Part shown: one piece after another, positions 9,798 through 21,311 of the stretch
Position numbering within the stretch: position 1 is the stretch's first letter
How the letters are laid out: every line of letters begins with the position of its first letter
From: Neurospora intermedia
Lineage: Eukaryota > Ascomycota > Sordariomycetes > Sordariales > Sordariaceae
Assembly: GCA_037102815.1 (NCBI GenBank)
Contig: BTPP01000011.1
Coordinates: forward strand, 496,001-560,000
Direction of reading: 5' to 3'
DNA length: 64,000 nt
Program-made: the position numbers and the translations under genes
Notes under the pieces: generated by a model
The model's input: only the letters and a program-made list of their open reading frames with translations
Told to the model about the DNA's origin: nothing
Databases searched by the model: none

Positions 9798-10228
9798 ATG
9801 CCGAGTCCAGTAAGCTATCAAAATGCAAGGGTCAAATATTCCCCGACCCAACAATAGTGTAACAAACAGACTTCCACTTTGCAGCAATTCTCACCCTGTC
9901 AGAACCCTGCGACCTGCGGACCAGGAATGGTGGACTTGCTTTTTTGGGCCGTCGTCTGCAGATCCGATTTGTCAGGTTCCATTGCTACGCTTAACTCCGG
10001 GCTTCGAGCCGGCTTACTATTCCCTTATATATTTGATCTCTGCATTTTCCCTTCGTCTGAGCTTTCTTTGATCTCTTCCGTTTCCCATCCGTCGTCGATC
10101 CGTCGCAAAACTTTCCTGACGTACAGTCCAGGGACGACTTGTCCCGGCAATAGACAATCCGTCCGGTGTGTGTCAAGTCAAGCTACCAACACGCTTGCCC
10201 TCGCGTGCAATTTCGCGACCGCAAAAAA

Positions 10229-11785
10229 ATGGCACCAACCACCACCTTCCCCGACCGCACCACCCACGGCCCCTCCACCGACGCCGAAGGGAACCTCTCC
10301 GACCAATCCACCGCAACCGGCATCTCCTCCCCCTCCCGCGCCTCCTCCGAGAAATCCTCCCCGCACGTGAACGCCGCTCCTCCTGCTCTCACCGGCGGCG
10401 GCGCCGCAAGTTCTGTCGCCCCCATAGATGCCGAAAAGCAACAACCACCCCCCACCACCGCCGCATGGAACGCGGGGCCTCCACCCCCCAACGGCGGCCT
10501 CGCCGCCTGGCTCCAAGTCGTCTCCGTCTTCTTCATCTTCTTCAACACCTGGGGCCTGCTCAACACCTTCGGCATTTTCCAGACCTACTACGAATCCTCC
10601 GAATCCATCTTTCAGCCGCCTGGCTCCGTCTCTTCCTCCAACATCAGCTGGATTGGCTCCATCCAGTCCTTCATGGTGCTTTTGGGCGGCCTGGTCTCCG
10701 GCCCCTTATACGACAGGGGATACCTGAAGTACTTGATCTACGTGGGTGCCTTCGGCGTCGTGTTCGGCCACATGATGCTTTCGCTGGTCTCCGAGTTCTG
10801 GCAGGCCTTGCTGGCGCAGGGGTTCGTGGTCGGGTTGGGAGCAGGCATGATGTTCACGCCGGGCGTGACGGTCTTGCAAAGTTACTTCTCTACGAAAATC
10901 GGGCTGGCGACGGGTTTGGCGGCGGCGGGCAGTTCGTTTGGCGGTGTGATTTATCCGATTGTGTTTTACCGGCTGATTGATCGGATCGGCTACGGATGGA
11001 GCGTGCGCGTGATTGGGTTCATTGCGCTCGCGACGTTGATGGTTCCGGTGGTTTTTCTGAAGCAGAGAACCAAGTCCGGAAAGGTCAGGGCGCTGGTGGA
11101 CGTGTCGGCTTTCACGGATGGGCCGTACGTGTTGTTCACGTTTGGCACGTTTGTGGGCTTTATTGGCTTGTATGTCATGTTGTTTTACCTGAGTTTCTTT
11201 GGGTTGGATACGGGCGCGACGGATCCGGCTATGGCGTTTTATATCGTGCCGATTTTGAATGCTGCGAGCATGTTTGGTCGGACGCTGCCGAATTGGTTGT
11301 CGGATAAGGTCGGCCCGTTCAACATTTTGATTCCGGGCGCGATGGTTTGTGGCGCCTTGACGCTGGCTATGATTGGTGTCAAGGGTCTTGGAGTAAGTCT
11401 TTGCTCTTCCGTGTCCGTGGCAGTCTTTGTGGAGGAGAGACCTTGCTAACTGTTATTCTGCACACAGGCCATCATCGTCGTCGCTATTCTCTTTGGCTTC
11501 TTCTCCGGCGTCTTCATCGCCCTCCCGACCGTTTGCTACATCGCTCTCACCAAGGACAAGTCCCGCCTCGGCAGCAGAATCGGCCTCGGTTATGCCTTCC
11601 TCGGTCTCGCTACCCTCATCGGCGGTCCCGGCACCGGCGCCATCCTACAACAGACTGGTCATAATGGGCATAATAACTGGACGGGAATTTGGGTGTTTGG
11701 TGGTGTCATGCTTCTTGCTGCCAGCGGCGTATTTATGGTCCTGAGGAGTTGGAAGTTTGGATTCAAGTTGACGACAAAGGCATAA
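10229..11785 (+). CDS. MFS transporter, monocarboxylate transporter (MCT/MCH) type
   Basis: Two exons: 10229-11392 and 11468-11785. The 75-nt intron runs from GTAAGT to CACACAG, phase 0. The product has 493 residues. The ATG at 10229 follows an A-rich context (GCAAAAAAATGG). A disordered Ser/Pro-rich N-terminus of about 80 residues precedes the family signature PNGGLAAWLQV and TM1 (FFIFFNTWGLLNTFGIFQTYY), typical of fungal SLC16-like proteins. About 12 hydrophobic segments follow, with a long charged loop between TM6 and TM7 (KQRTKSGKVRALVD). Fungal relatives import riboflavin or monocarboxylates, or have unknown substrates, so the substrate here cannot be named. It is an integral plasma-membrane or organelle protein. 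Nothing beside it suggests a metabolic cluster. Confidence 0.88.
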
Positions 11786-11954
11786 ACGCGGATGATGGCA
11801 TGGCATTACGACATGAGACTATGAATGATTGAATCTGTAGACAAAGGGATATTGATTGGGGGTGTGTAGATGTGTGTGTATACTACCATATAATGTAACA
11901 AAAGCCTAGACTTCACTCCTCTATGTCCTCGTATTATTTGAAGCTTGCAGCTCG

Positions 11955-12225
11955 TTGATAGACCGCATGTCCAGACTGAGTATTCAACACACCCGACGGA
12001 CCGGTGGTCGAGCGGCGTGGTGCGCAGCTTGCGTATCTACGTGGGGCTACAGTGGGCCTACTAAGCTAGGACAAAGCACCTATAGGAACAGTGGACATAG
12101 GTTCGTGGGGCACTGTAGTAGTGCTGTAGCTGGCGCCTTCCGGCTGCGCAAAGTAGGGCTCTTCTACTCCCTTCCAGTTTGCAGTTACGTCCCGTGTTCG
12201 ACTCCCGGTCTCCAACTCTTTTTTT
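11955..12225 (+). repeat. tRNA-like Pol III-type unit A
   Basis: Element order on the plus strand: a TATA-like TTGATAG at 11955, a start-like TTCAACA at 11983, then GGACCGGTGGTCGAGCGG (A box) at 11998. A variable middle follows, then the conserved 3' domain with GGCGCCTTCCGG and GGGCTCTTCTACTCC. It closes with the B box GTTCGACTC at about 12196-12204, CCCGGTC, and oligo-T at 12219-12225. GACCGG near the 5' end can pair with CCGGTC just after the B box. Ten units of this kind are in the window. The element order and upstream box are those of an RNA polymerase III gene. I know of no named family that fits. Confidence 0.65.
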
Positions 12226-12894
12226 GCCCCTTCTTGCATGAATAAGCGAGTTAACTTCTTGTTGTCGTTATGTTCCTTCCGTGATGCTATGACCTCAGAC
12301 AGTCCCCGGGTCGGCCTCTGCGGCTAGGATCTCCGTCTCCTCGCACGACAATAGCAAAATGCATCAAGCCCACCATTGAACAGCTTCGTCATCCCGCGCT
12401 TCTAGAGTTGAGTACGTGTCTCAAAGATTCGAATAAGACTCTTCTAAAGCTTTCTCTACCAAGTCCCGTTTGAGCACCTCCTTCAAGTAGCCGGCTCGCT
12501 GTCCAGGACATGGGAATTCAAGTACAGCACAAAGTACCTTATCATCCTTGCCGACACAAGACACTCCCTTATCCTCCTACTCCAAAACACTCATCCTGCT
12601 TAACTTGGTCCTTTTACCTTTTGATCCGAATTCGAGGATCAAATCCCTTCTTTTTCTCTTTTCCAAGCATCACAGCACGACACGGAACCTAGCATTCAGT
12701 GTTGTCGATCCTGTCCAGCTTCATGTCCTCTAGTAGTCCGCTTTCGCAACATCTGACATCTGTGGAGAGAGCTAGAATCAAGCCCTTTCGTACCTCCTTT
12801 TGTCAGTCTTTTCTTTATGTACTAATATTTAGTGTGTCTTCCAACTCTTATATTGTCCCTAGGTACATTCCGGTTGTCATCGTAGCAGGAGCTG
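12226..12894. other. Intergenic, no gene seen
   Basis: No supportable coding frame. T-rich and C-rich tracts occur around 12590-12670. Confidence 0.3.
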
Positions 12895-13110
12895 TCAAGG
12901 TTGACGATGCCAACTCGCTCCGAAGACATGTCGCTGTCTGATGTAGTAATGTAGCTGCAATCAATATTAATCAAGCTTGACAAACTAGCTTAACCGACCC
13001 GAGGCAGCATCGTCCTCAGTACAGCAATGTTTAGATGGTGAAAAGAGAACATTCACTCGTCGGCGACAGTCTTTGTTAGTGCTAGGATGTGAAGTTTCCT
13101 TCCGTGCACA
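12895..13110. repeat. Degenerate dispersed repeat, copy R1
   Basis: GAAGACATGTCGCTGT, a TAGTAATGT block and CCCGAGGCAGCATCG match, in the same order, the segment at 17425-17560 (AAGACATATCGCTGT, TAGTAAAATGT, CCCGAGGAAGCATCG). The copies differ largely by transitions, as expected after repeat-induced point mutation. Boundaries are approximate. No coding capacity. Confidence 0.45.
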
Positions 13111-13558
13111 GGTGAGCGAGTAATGGATTCTAGGTCCAAGATAGGTACCTATCGACACGGTACGTAGATTGGAATCTCAAGTTCGAAAATTCACCGCTGC
13201 TACCCTGCTTCAACTGTGCCATAGCCCTCTTGGAGACAGCGACGATGTTGCCCTGTTAGAAGCAAGACGAGAAGCTAAGCGGTCCAGGAACTCCTGTCCC
13301 GTAGGCTAGTCCCAGGCGGCCGATTGATGGGGGTTGTGTGTGTCTGTCTACCTCTAAGATCTCTCTAATGCTTCTGGAGCAATGGTGCGAGTGCTCGGGA
13401 TTCACCACCCAGGTAGCCCATCGTATGCAGAAAGGAAGGAGGAGCTTGGTTGGTCTTTTTTCGTCCGTGAAGTTGTGGCTGTCCTCGCCGATTGAGATTT
13501 GGGAAGGGGAACATAGAAAAAGACAGACAGAAGAAGAATGAACAGGTATAAAAGGAGC

Positions 13559-13859
13559 AAAAAAAAAAATTGAAGACCGGGAATCGAACTCGGGACGTGA
13601 CTGCAAACTGGAAGGGAGTAGAAGAGCCCTACTTGGCACAACCGGAAGGCGCCAGCTACAGCACTACTACAGCGCCCTGTGAACGCTATCTCGGCAGGAC
13701 TTGGGGGGAGGAGGTGCCCGCTGTCAAGGATAGGTGCTGATCCCAGCTTGACCCAGGCCAACTGTAGCCCCACGCAATGCGCAACCTACGCACTACGCCG
13801 CTCGACCACCGGTCCATTTGAATGTGTTGAATGCTTGGTCTGAGTTTGTTACTTATTAA
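13559..13859 (-). repeat. tRNA-like Pol III-type unit B
   Basis: Read on the minus strand: TTAATAAG box at 13859-13852, CATTCAACA, GGACCGGTGGTCGAGCGG, a 100-nt variable middle, GGCGCCTTCCGG, GGGCTCTTCTACTCCC, B box GTTCGATTC, CCGGTC, then an 11-nt oligo-T (A run at 13559-13569). GACCGG at the 5' end pairs with CCGGTC at the 3' end. It is the best-preserved copy for the promoter plus terminator arrangement. Confidence 0.68.
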
Positions 13860-14608
13860 GCACTTTCTTTCCCTTGAGGTGCATCTGAACGTGCCACGTT
13901 GAGCCCGGGTAGCTATCGTATCGAGACTTTGTCGCTCACCACAACAAAGTACCGTCTCTAGGCGCATTTGTTAAACGTCGGTGGTAACTTGAAGCTGGCT
14001 TCTAAAGCTGGGGACAGACAGTCCTTTCACAAACTGCGAATAGCCCGGAGACCATTCGTTGTGAGATCCAGGATCATTTGGCAGGCAAGCATGGAGGTTA
14101 TAGCTGAAGATGAAGATCTACCTCGTACGTAAAGGTGGCAGAGAAAGTTGTGCGAGTACGATGTGAATAACGAACATGCAGTAGGTATGTATACAGACGG
14201 AGAACCAGAGAGATCCTCAAGGCTATCTAACTATCCTTTGCTCCAAGTCGACTGTTGAAATGATTCAAGGTGGAATATCATCATATGTGGACATGAAATC
14301 CATCTCATCTTTTGACAGTTGAACTTTCCAACCATCCACCTTCTTGCCCACCGGCCGGCGCGTAACTTTCCTTACAAACTTACCTACCCAAGATACACTT
14401 GCCTCGCAATCATTCGAAGTTCCCGTCGCGAAAATTCTCATGGTCCTAATATTCGACGGAGCTACCACGCAAGCGTACCAGACTTTGAACGCCCTACTAC
14501 ACTCTGAATTCATCGGTGGCCGCGAAGTACCGTGGTTAGCTTACTCTACTCGATAAACGACGCGTTTGAAGTGCCTTGCATGCGCCTCGTCGCCCCCTCT
14601 GGCTCACG
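13860..14608. other. Intergenic upstream of RNase H-fold gene A
   Basis: No supportable gene. Short frames on both strands overlap one another. The region probably contains the promoter of the gene starting at 14609. Confidence 0.3.
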
Positions 14609-15575
14609 ATGGCTAGCAAAAGGCAAGCAACGGGGCAGCCCGAGAACGATCATCAAGACGCCGCAAAACGAGCGAGACGATCCGGTCAGTACCTCGAACG
14701 TGAAGACCACTAGGGAGCGCGATAAACGAACCTAACGGCACTGGGCGAACATGGCCGAGTCTAACGCCAGCGATCTCGCATGACATGATCAGTCCAATGC
14801 GCAACAAAATTCCGCGACGTGCGTTCGTTGAATTCTAGCGGGGACCACTCAAACCTGGCTCGCCGCTCCTGTACCTAAACAGCACAAAGTCCCGATGCTA
14901 AAACCCTTCCACTCCCAGACTCCTATGACGGCCTCGAATTCCGCGGCAACGTTACCCTGACAAGAAACAAACCGGTGGCAAGCATACAAGCCCGAGCTGT
15001 TAGCGGTTCTGCTCAATACTCGACACTCGATGAATTCAGGATTGCCATCTTCACGGATGCCTCCAGGCCGCGTGGTTGTTCTGGTCCTGCTCCTGGAGGA
15101 TACCTTACTCGACCGTGTACCGCAACTTCTTCCCCGGAACCCCGCATTACGGAAAATACCTGGACATGGGCTGGTTCATGCCTGAATTGGAGGACACCAT
15201 CATTGGAGAAGGCATAGGCATCGCCCAGGCTTTTGAAGTGGTCATTAGGCAACTACAGAGGTGCAGCCCAAGCGAGATGGGAAGAAGGGTGGTAGTGAGC
15301 ATCCTGTCGGATGCTTACGATGTCATCATGATGATCGATGGCAGGGCGACTCCAAGGAGCGCTCGGAAGGACAGCCACGCTCGGGTGATGAACCTTGTTC
15401 GGCAAAAGAGCGAGGAGCTGAAGCTGATTTCGGGATTCGACGTGACGGTCCATCTCCGGTGGGTGCCGGGCCATGTTGTTGTCGAGGGCAACGAACGTGC
15501 CGACGTTATTGCGGTAAAAGCTCGAAGACTGCACAGAAACGTCTTTCTCGTCGATTCGGTGGAAGAGGAGCATTC

Positions 15576-15615
<40 letters not shown>

Positions 15616-16005
15616 CATTGTATGCCTCCCGGGCTGCATCTTCTTTTTAAGAACGGATTTGCGCATGATAGGATGCTTCAAGGTCAGAGAGCGGACCAGG
15701 CACTCATCGAGCGCCAGCTCGAAGAGGACTTACAACAGTGGGAAAACTTCTGCCATCAAGAAATTGTGGACAAGGTGTTCATTCACCTTCAGCTGGACGA
15801 GGAAGGTCAGAGGTGGTCCTCCTACAAGCACCGGCAACAATTACTGCAGGAACGAGATTTTTTCTGCCTCGCCATTGAAAAGGACATGGGCGATGAGCTG
15901 ATGCAGGCGGCGGTGGATCGACAGTTGATGGAAGAGTCGGATGTGGCCTTGAGCAGATCCCTGACTTCATCCCTTATTGCGCCGTTGTTTCTCACGGCTT
16001 CTTAG
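14609..16005 (+). pseudogene. RNase H-fold gene A (catalytic residues intact, one frame disruption)
   Basis: Exon 1 is 14609-14684 (25 codons plus one base; MASKRQATGQPEND...). The 234-nt intron runs from GTCAGT to CCCAG. Exon 2 starts at 14919 with DSYDGLEFRG, matching the exon 2 start of gene B. The RNase H type 1 signature follows: FTDAS (first Asp), GEGIGIAQA (Glu), ILSDAYDV (Asp), and WVPGHVVVEGNERADVIA (His and final Asp). The reading frame changes once, near 15.1 kb between the first and second motifs, so the copy as given would be truncated. After the domain come a 13-codon Asp run and the family C-terminal motif ALIERQLEED, then a second, AAVDRQLMEE. Either it is a recent pseudogene or the sequence has an error there. 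The expected activity, cleavage of RNA in RNA-DNA hybrids, is inferred. Confidence 0.6.
15577..15615 (+). repeat. GAC trinucleotide microsatellite
   Basis: Thirteen consecutive GAC codons encode an Asp run between the RNase H domain and the C-terminal motif of gene A. Such a tract is prone to slippage. Confidence 0.95.
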
Positions 16006-16369
16006 GAAAAGTTTTGCTGGCCTTCCGGGTCGGAGAGCGCGCGGTTTAGTTGTTTTGTTTTACATTCCCTGCTCATATGTGCCTTCTGTAAAACACAAGT
16101 GGCGGGATGATGTTAGAGATACTTTCCATGTGTGGCGTCTGGCGTCAGATCTTCCCTTCGTTTGAGATGCTTTCTTGTCGTTAAAATTTTGTGGAAGCGA
16201 AGGAGATGGGTGCTTTCGTATGTATTGCTTTCCAATGTTGGCTTCCGTGTTCATGTTGGGGCTACTTGTAGTACACTCCCTTCTTGGGATTTAGACTGCC
16301 TTGATTTTCGTTGTTCCCCTTCCGTTGGCAAGCTACAGTACCTCTATCACCTCCATCAAAGCTCTTTCC
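16006..16369. other. 3' flank of RNase H-fold gene A
   Basis: Probably untranslated 3' sequence. No further gene is supportable. Confidence 0.3.
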
Positions 16370-16560
16370 AATACACCTGTAGATAGTAAGAACAATCCAC
16401 TCGTTGGCGTCGACTTCAATTCGTCTCCGAAAGTAACTTTTTCCGTACACACTATTATAATTCTTGATACCAACTCTGCGCATGAGCCAAGCTGCGCTAT
16501 ATAATGTGTGTTTCAAGATCTTCCTATCGCGCGAGCCTAACTACTTACTAGGTCTAAGAC
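16370..16560. repeat. Degenerate dispersed repeat, copy R3 (partial)
   Basis: CACCTGTAGATAGTAAGAACAA, the ACACACTATTATAATTCTTGAT block and CTCTGCGCATGAGCCAAGCTG align in order with 17515-17690 (CACTTGTAGATAGCGAACAA, CACCGTTCATAATTCTCATTAT, GTCTGCGCGAAATGCTAGCTG). Differences are mostly transitions. Confidence 0.45.
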
Positions 16561-17075
16561 AAATACCGACACGGTGTCACAGCCTTAGATGTTGTAGTAC
16601 CGAATTTATGGCATTCTGCTACCGCAAGGACATAGTCCCGAGTTAGACAATCCATATATAGGCGGCTGGTTGAAGTGGGATCTTGGTTGACGTTAGCGAT
16701 ATAAAAGCTTAACGGCGTTGCAAAGAAGCTTTAAGCGCTGGTCGTTGTTGTAAGGTGCTATTGCTGTCGCAATGAAGGACACAGCATAGAAGAGAGGTCT
16801 TTTTTGAACAGATAGTGCAAAACGAAGAAGTATCAGGTTACGACCGACACATTCAAGAATCTCTTCTCGAGTCGCTAGGTGACTAGGTCGGGATAAAGTC
16901 ATTATTAAGTTGATAGCAGAGAGACAAACGGAACTAACATTCAAATCGCGCAAGGTAAGAGAAGTACCTATTCCGTTGGAGAGAAGAAAGACAGATAGAC
17001 TTGGGGTTGATAACTATCAATCTAGCCCCCTCCTTCCCCACCGGATGACCGGCAGAAAAACGTGTAAGAAGAGCT
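16561..17075. other. Intergenic, no gene seen
   Basis: A/T-richer sequence between repeat copies. No coding or RNA feature recognised. Confidence 0.3.
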
Positions 17076-17413
17076 AAAAAGAAAAGAAAAAGAGTTGAGA
17101 ACCAGTAATCGAACTCGGGACGTGACTGCAAACTGGAAGGGAGTAGAAGAGCCCTATTTGACACAGCCGGAAGGCGCCAGCTACAGCACTACTACAGGTT
17201 GCATAACCTAATCCGACCAGGTACACAGGGGGTAGAGTGGCCTGTTTCCAGGCCGCCCTACCCAGTACTAGGCGCCCGCATTAAGGAGTCGTCTATAGCT
17301 CTATTGCCGCCCCTGTAGCCCCCCCAACGAGTTACGCCCTCTACGCAACACGCCGCTCGACTACCGGTCCGTTGGATGTGTTGAATCCCTATCTAAATTT
17401 GCTGTCTATTAAC
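17076..17413 (-). repeat. tRNA-like Pol III-type unit C
   Basis: On the minus strand: TTAATAGA box at 17413-17405, GATTCAACA, GGACCGGTAGTCGAGCGG, variable middle, GGCGCCTTCCGG, GGGCTCTTCTACTCCC, B box GTTCGATTA, CTGGTTCTC, then T-rich sequence. The terminal pairing is GACCGG with CTGGTT and needs one G-T pair. The upstream flank runs directly into repeat copy R2. Confidence 0.62.
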
Positions 17414-17419
17414 TCCCGC

Positions 17420-17760
17420 AAAAGACATATCGCTGTTTTATATAGTAAAATGTCTACAATGGACATCTTGTCACTACCAGCTTACCAATCCCGAGGAAGC
17501 ATCGCTCCCGAGTGCACTTGTAGATAGCGAACAATAAACACTTTTAAACAACAGTTTCTATTAGCTCCCGGATGTAACATTTCTATACGCACCGTTCATA
17601 ATTCTCATTATCAAGTCTGCGCGAAATGCTAGCTGCCCTATGCCGTCTTCGTATCTCGAGACATTCCTAGTAAGCGAGTCCAGTGTTGAAGTGAAACGAC
17701 GGAATTACGAGCGTAAGCGAGTGCAGTAGTGAACTTGTTGATTGAAGGAATAAGAAGAAA
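17420..17760. repeat. Degenerate dispersed repeat, copy R2
   Basis: This copy overlaps both others: its left half matches R1 (12.9-13.1 kb) and its right half matches R3 (16.4-16.6 kb). The tail (AAGCGAGTGCAGTAGTGAAC, then TTGATTGAAGGAAT) resembles a fragment at 28.55-28.60 kb. No open reading frame. Confidence 0.45.
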
Positions 17761-18032
17761 GGAGATACAGGGAGGGAGAATCTCTCAATATATAATACAA
17801 GATGTAAAATGAAGCGAGTAAGTGGAAAGAGATATAGGTATGTAGATCGAAGACACTCAACACGTAGATGCTACTATCGACGCGGGATTTGGAGACACGA
17901 GCTCAAAGATATATGAGTTACTTAGCTACACTAACGTTTATTTCGTTACCAAGTCAATAATGGACGGATGCTCGTATGATAAGCAACGTAGGGAAAAAAA
18001 TAAATGTATGGTATAAAAAGCGTAGAGAAAAA

Positions 18033-18307
18033 GAAGAAAAAAAGGCTAGAACCAGTAATCGAACTCGGGACGTGACTGCAAATTGGAAGGGAGTAGAAGA
18101 GCCCTATTTGAACACAGCCGGAAGGCGCCAGCTACACCACTACTACAGGCTACGGAACCTAGCACTACCAGTGCTAGGGGGCGTCCTCGCTCTACCGTCC
18201 CGCCTGTAGCCCCCCCAACGAGTTACGCCCTCTGCGCAACACGCCGCTCGACCACTGGTCCATTTGAATGTGTTGCATTCTCTACCAGGGCTTGTGCTTT
18301 ATAAATG
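18033..18307 (-). repeat. tRNA-like Pol III-type unit D
   Basis: On the minus strand: ATTTATAAAG box at 18307-18298, ATGCAACACATTC, GGACCAGTGGTCGAGCGG, variable middle, conserved GGCGCCTTCCGG and GGGCTCTTCTACTCCC, B box GTTCGATTA, CTGGTT, then interrupted oligo-T. The 5' end reads GACCAG and the 3' end CTGGTT, so the terminal stem is kept although both strands differ from units A and B. Confidence 0.65.
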
Positions 18308-19387
18308 GGCCTTCCTCCCAGATCGACTCATTCACCACCACCACCACCCATTCATCGTACCTTGCTCCTTGTCGGATATCTGTGGCATGCATTTACAATT
18401 CCTGCATTGCATTTCGACCCAAATGCGTTTTTCAAAGCCATATATTCTACGCTGCCTTCATTCACCATTTCCATTCTTTTCTTTTCTCTTTTCTCTTCAA
18501 CCAATTCAAGCATTATCACCTCCTTGTACCAATCATCGTGATACTGCATGCTCAGAGAACTTCGACACTCCTACCTTCCTACCTGCCTGGATACGTTCAC
18601 CTTGTGCACGTCGACAACATGAACTAAACAAGATCTGTCACTGCGTCGCATTATCGTGGAAAATTTACGTCGTCACTTTCTTCCCTTGCGAAGAATGCAA
18701 AGCACACCTTGTTTGGACCTGCATTACGCTTGAACATATCATTCCTTGCTGGTAGAGAAAGGAGTCCATTGCCTTGTGTTGTTGATATTGTTGGTGGTGG
18801 TCGGAAAGTCCTTGTCAAGACCGGCGGCTGGTACACATAGTTGGCCTGAGCAATTATGCATGATTGGTTCAATGGAAAGAAAGCGTACATAAATCTTTCT
18901 TTCAAGCGGCATCCAGAGTGGCATCAACCATACTAACGGCTATGCAAGAGATTAGGATATACACATGTCGGCTGTAGAGGTGCATTAGTACTACTAGCAC
19001 TCGCCAACAATTAACGGCAACTAAGTACGTGAATAGAGAATTTTTGTCCGCTCTATGTTGGACCGAGCAGCCGCCCAGCATCCTTCTTTGTAGCACTTGC
19101 TATCCTGCTATAACTTCAAACAAAGAGCCTTGCGACACTGTCCAAGGCACCAGGAATATCTCAAACAACAGACAGGAAAACCAACCAAACCATTAAGGAC
19201 AGAAAACATCGCCAAACTCCTTCGCTTCAAAATGCCGGGAACCTGGGATCATTCCGGCAAAACAACCAAAAGCTCCTGGCCTTGCAAGGAGCAACGTGGA
19301 ACTTATTCAAGTTCACCGTAGAGGTATTTGAGCCTTGTCAGTGCGAGGTCAAAGTGAGATATGCCCCTGCACATCGAAAGCGAACAT
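18308..19387. other. Intergenic 1.1 kb, no gene seen
   Basis: Overlapping frames at 18264-18755 (+) and 18651-18905 (-) have no recognisable motif. The region between unit D and the 3' end of RNase H-fold gene B is otherwise featureless. Confidence 0.3.
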
Positions 19388-21311
19388 CTAGGCCAAAGTT
19401 GCTTCCACCTCTTCCGCTAGTGGTATGTCGACAGCCGCTTGGGTTTCCTCATCATTGATACCCTCCTCACCTGTATCAGTCTCGCCTGTGCCGTCTTTGT
19501 CGTCGTTGTGGCCCGTAACCAAAGCGTCTTGTAGACGGCGCTGGCACCACTCGACATACTCACCCTCCAGCTGAAGATCAATCAAGGCTTGATCGCCTAG
19601 CAATGGTTCTAGCGCTGAATCGTTGTGTTCATCAGCCGGTTGGTGAACGGGCGTCGAGGCTTCAGAGTCCGGTGACGGTTCTGTATCTTCGATGGCTTCG
19701 TGGATGAGGAACTTCTGGTTTTCGGCTTTGGTCGATGGCTCGTGTTGCTCGTTCACGCTGTGAGGGGTGGCATCTTGCTCATTTTCTGCGACCTCCATTC
19801 CAGTGGACAGAAGTATGGCCGGTTTCTGGACCTCGCGTTTCACTGAGTGCTTGTCTTCCTCAACAACTTGTTGAGGGACACTTGCCAAGTTGTCTGAGAC
19901 AATGTGTTCCAACACAGAGTTCTTCTCCGGGAGCTTGACTTCCAAGTCGGCCATCAGCTCTTCTTGCTCTTCGTGCTGAAGAAGGGTGAGCGCTTGCTCA
20001 TTTGCTGAAGAGTCCAATCCAATGGTTGGCTTGTTGATGTCAAGCGCTGCTGCCTCTTTTTCCACAATGGCTTGTTGAATGACGGCTGGCTGGATGACCG
20101 CCACCCCCTGCTCCAGTGTAGAATCTCTCTCAAGGGCTTCGATCTCGACCGCAGGCTTCTCCTCATGATTATTGACGTCAAGGGGTGTATCTTGCTTAGG
20201 AATCGGGCTCTGCTCCTCAGTTTCGAGTGTCGGCTTCTCGGAAACACGAGGATGCTCTTCGCTTGCAAAAGAAAACGGGCGCGTGGCGGGATACTGAGGC
20301 ATCTCCAAGGAATTGGTACTAAAGCGGAAGGAATCCGAAGCCCAAGGAGGTGGGCTGTAAGTCATGTCGTCGTTGGGTGGATGCAAAGAAGAACTTGGGA
20401 CGTTGTTGTCACGTCTTCGATGAGCTCTCTTGCCGTTCCTCTTGCGACGATCATTTTCTTTGCCCAAGGGTCGTGGTGGCCGTTGGCGAGCTTTTTCCGC
20501 TGCAATGTCGTCTAAAAACAGAAGATGAACGGCGGGCGGTAGTGCTGTTGCATCCACATCCGCACCGCTGGCTACGAAAATATCTCTTCCGTCCTCAATG
20601 GGACGAGCCCTTCTCGCAATGACATCGGCTTGGTCATTCTCTTCGACGCCGGCATGTCCTTTAACCCAATGAAGCTCAAGGAAAACATCAAAGCCGGGGA
20701 TGTCTCCCACCTCATGGGACAGTTGTTCAATCGAGTCAGTGATTTTTGCGATAAGATCTCGATGGAAGCTTACGTTAATATTCTGATACTTGATGAGCCG
20801 GATGACTTGATGTGCATCCGAGAAGATGCACAGAGTAACTCTCCGGGCGCTCGCTGTATCAGCCGGCGAGATAGCGATAGCTCGAAGATAGTGAATCGCA
20901 ACCTGAAGGGCTTGTAAAATGCCTACAGCCTCCCCAATGGTACTGGTAATCATGTTTGGCATCAGCCAGGCCATTTCGAGTCTCTCGCGATAGTGATGGG
21001 TGCCGGGGAAAAAATTGTCAAAAACAACAGAGTATCCGCCGGGCAAATCAGGTGTCTTTTCTTCCACCGAAGCATCCGTGAAGAAGGCGATTGTGAAATC
21101 ATTTTCTGTGGAGCGTTTCGCGGAGGCTATGGCCTCTCTGGCTGCGGCAATCGCCTCTTCCTCCCTTGGCCTTTCGTTTTGCACGAAGATCTTCCCGCGA
21201 AAGGGCTGGGGAAAATATGAGTCTAAAGCAAGTGGAAAGTATGGTCAGCGAGTTGTGTATTTGCGCGCCTGAGCAGGCATGTGTTTGGGTACTCGGGCCA
21301 TCTGTAGCCAT
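19388..21311 (-). CDS. RNase H-fold gene B (catalytic residues intact)
   Basis: Exon 2 (21222-19388) begins after a TTGCTTTAG acceptor in phase 1 with DSYFPQPFRGKIF, the family's exon 2 start. A plausible first exon begins at ATG 21311, but its donor is weak (GTACCC after 19 nt; an intron branch GCTGACC is present), so the 617-residue total is tentative. The domain shows FFTDAS, GEAVGILQA, FSDAHQV and WVKGHAGVEENDQADVIA, so all five active-site positions of RNase H type 1 are present. A long acidic, Glu/Gln-rich, probably disordered region of about 320 residues follows. It then has the family motif ALIDLQLEGEYVEW and an end segment, AAVDIPLAEE, also seen in gene A. The function may be cleavage of RNA-DNA hybrids. 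The domain could descend from a retroelement RNase H, but no other retroelement domain is present. Confidence 0.7.

Noticed and set aside
19388-21311. RNase H-fold genes as remnants of LTR or LINE elements
   Set aside because: No reverse transcriptase, integrase, gag, long terminal repeats or poly-A tail lies beside any of the six. Conserved introns and a shared C-terminal motif argue for host genes, though the domain's ultimate origin stays open.
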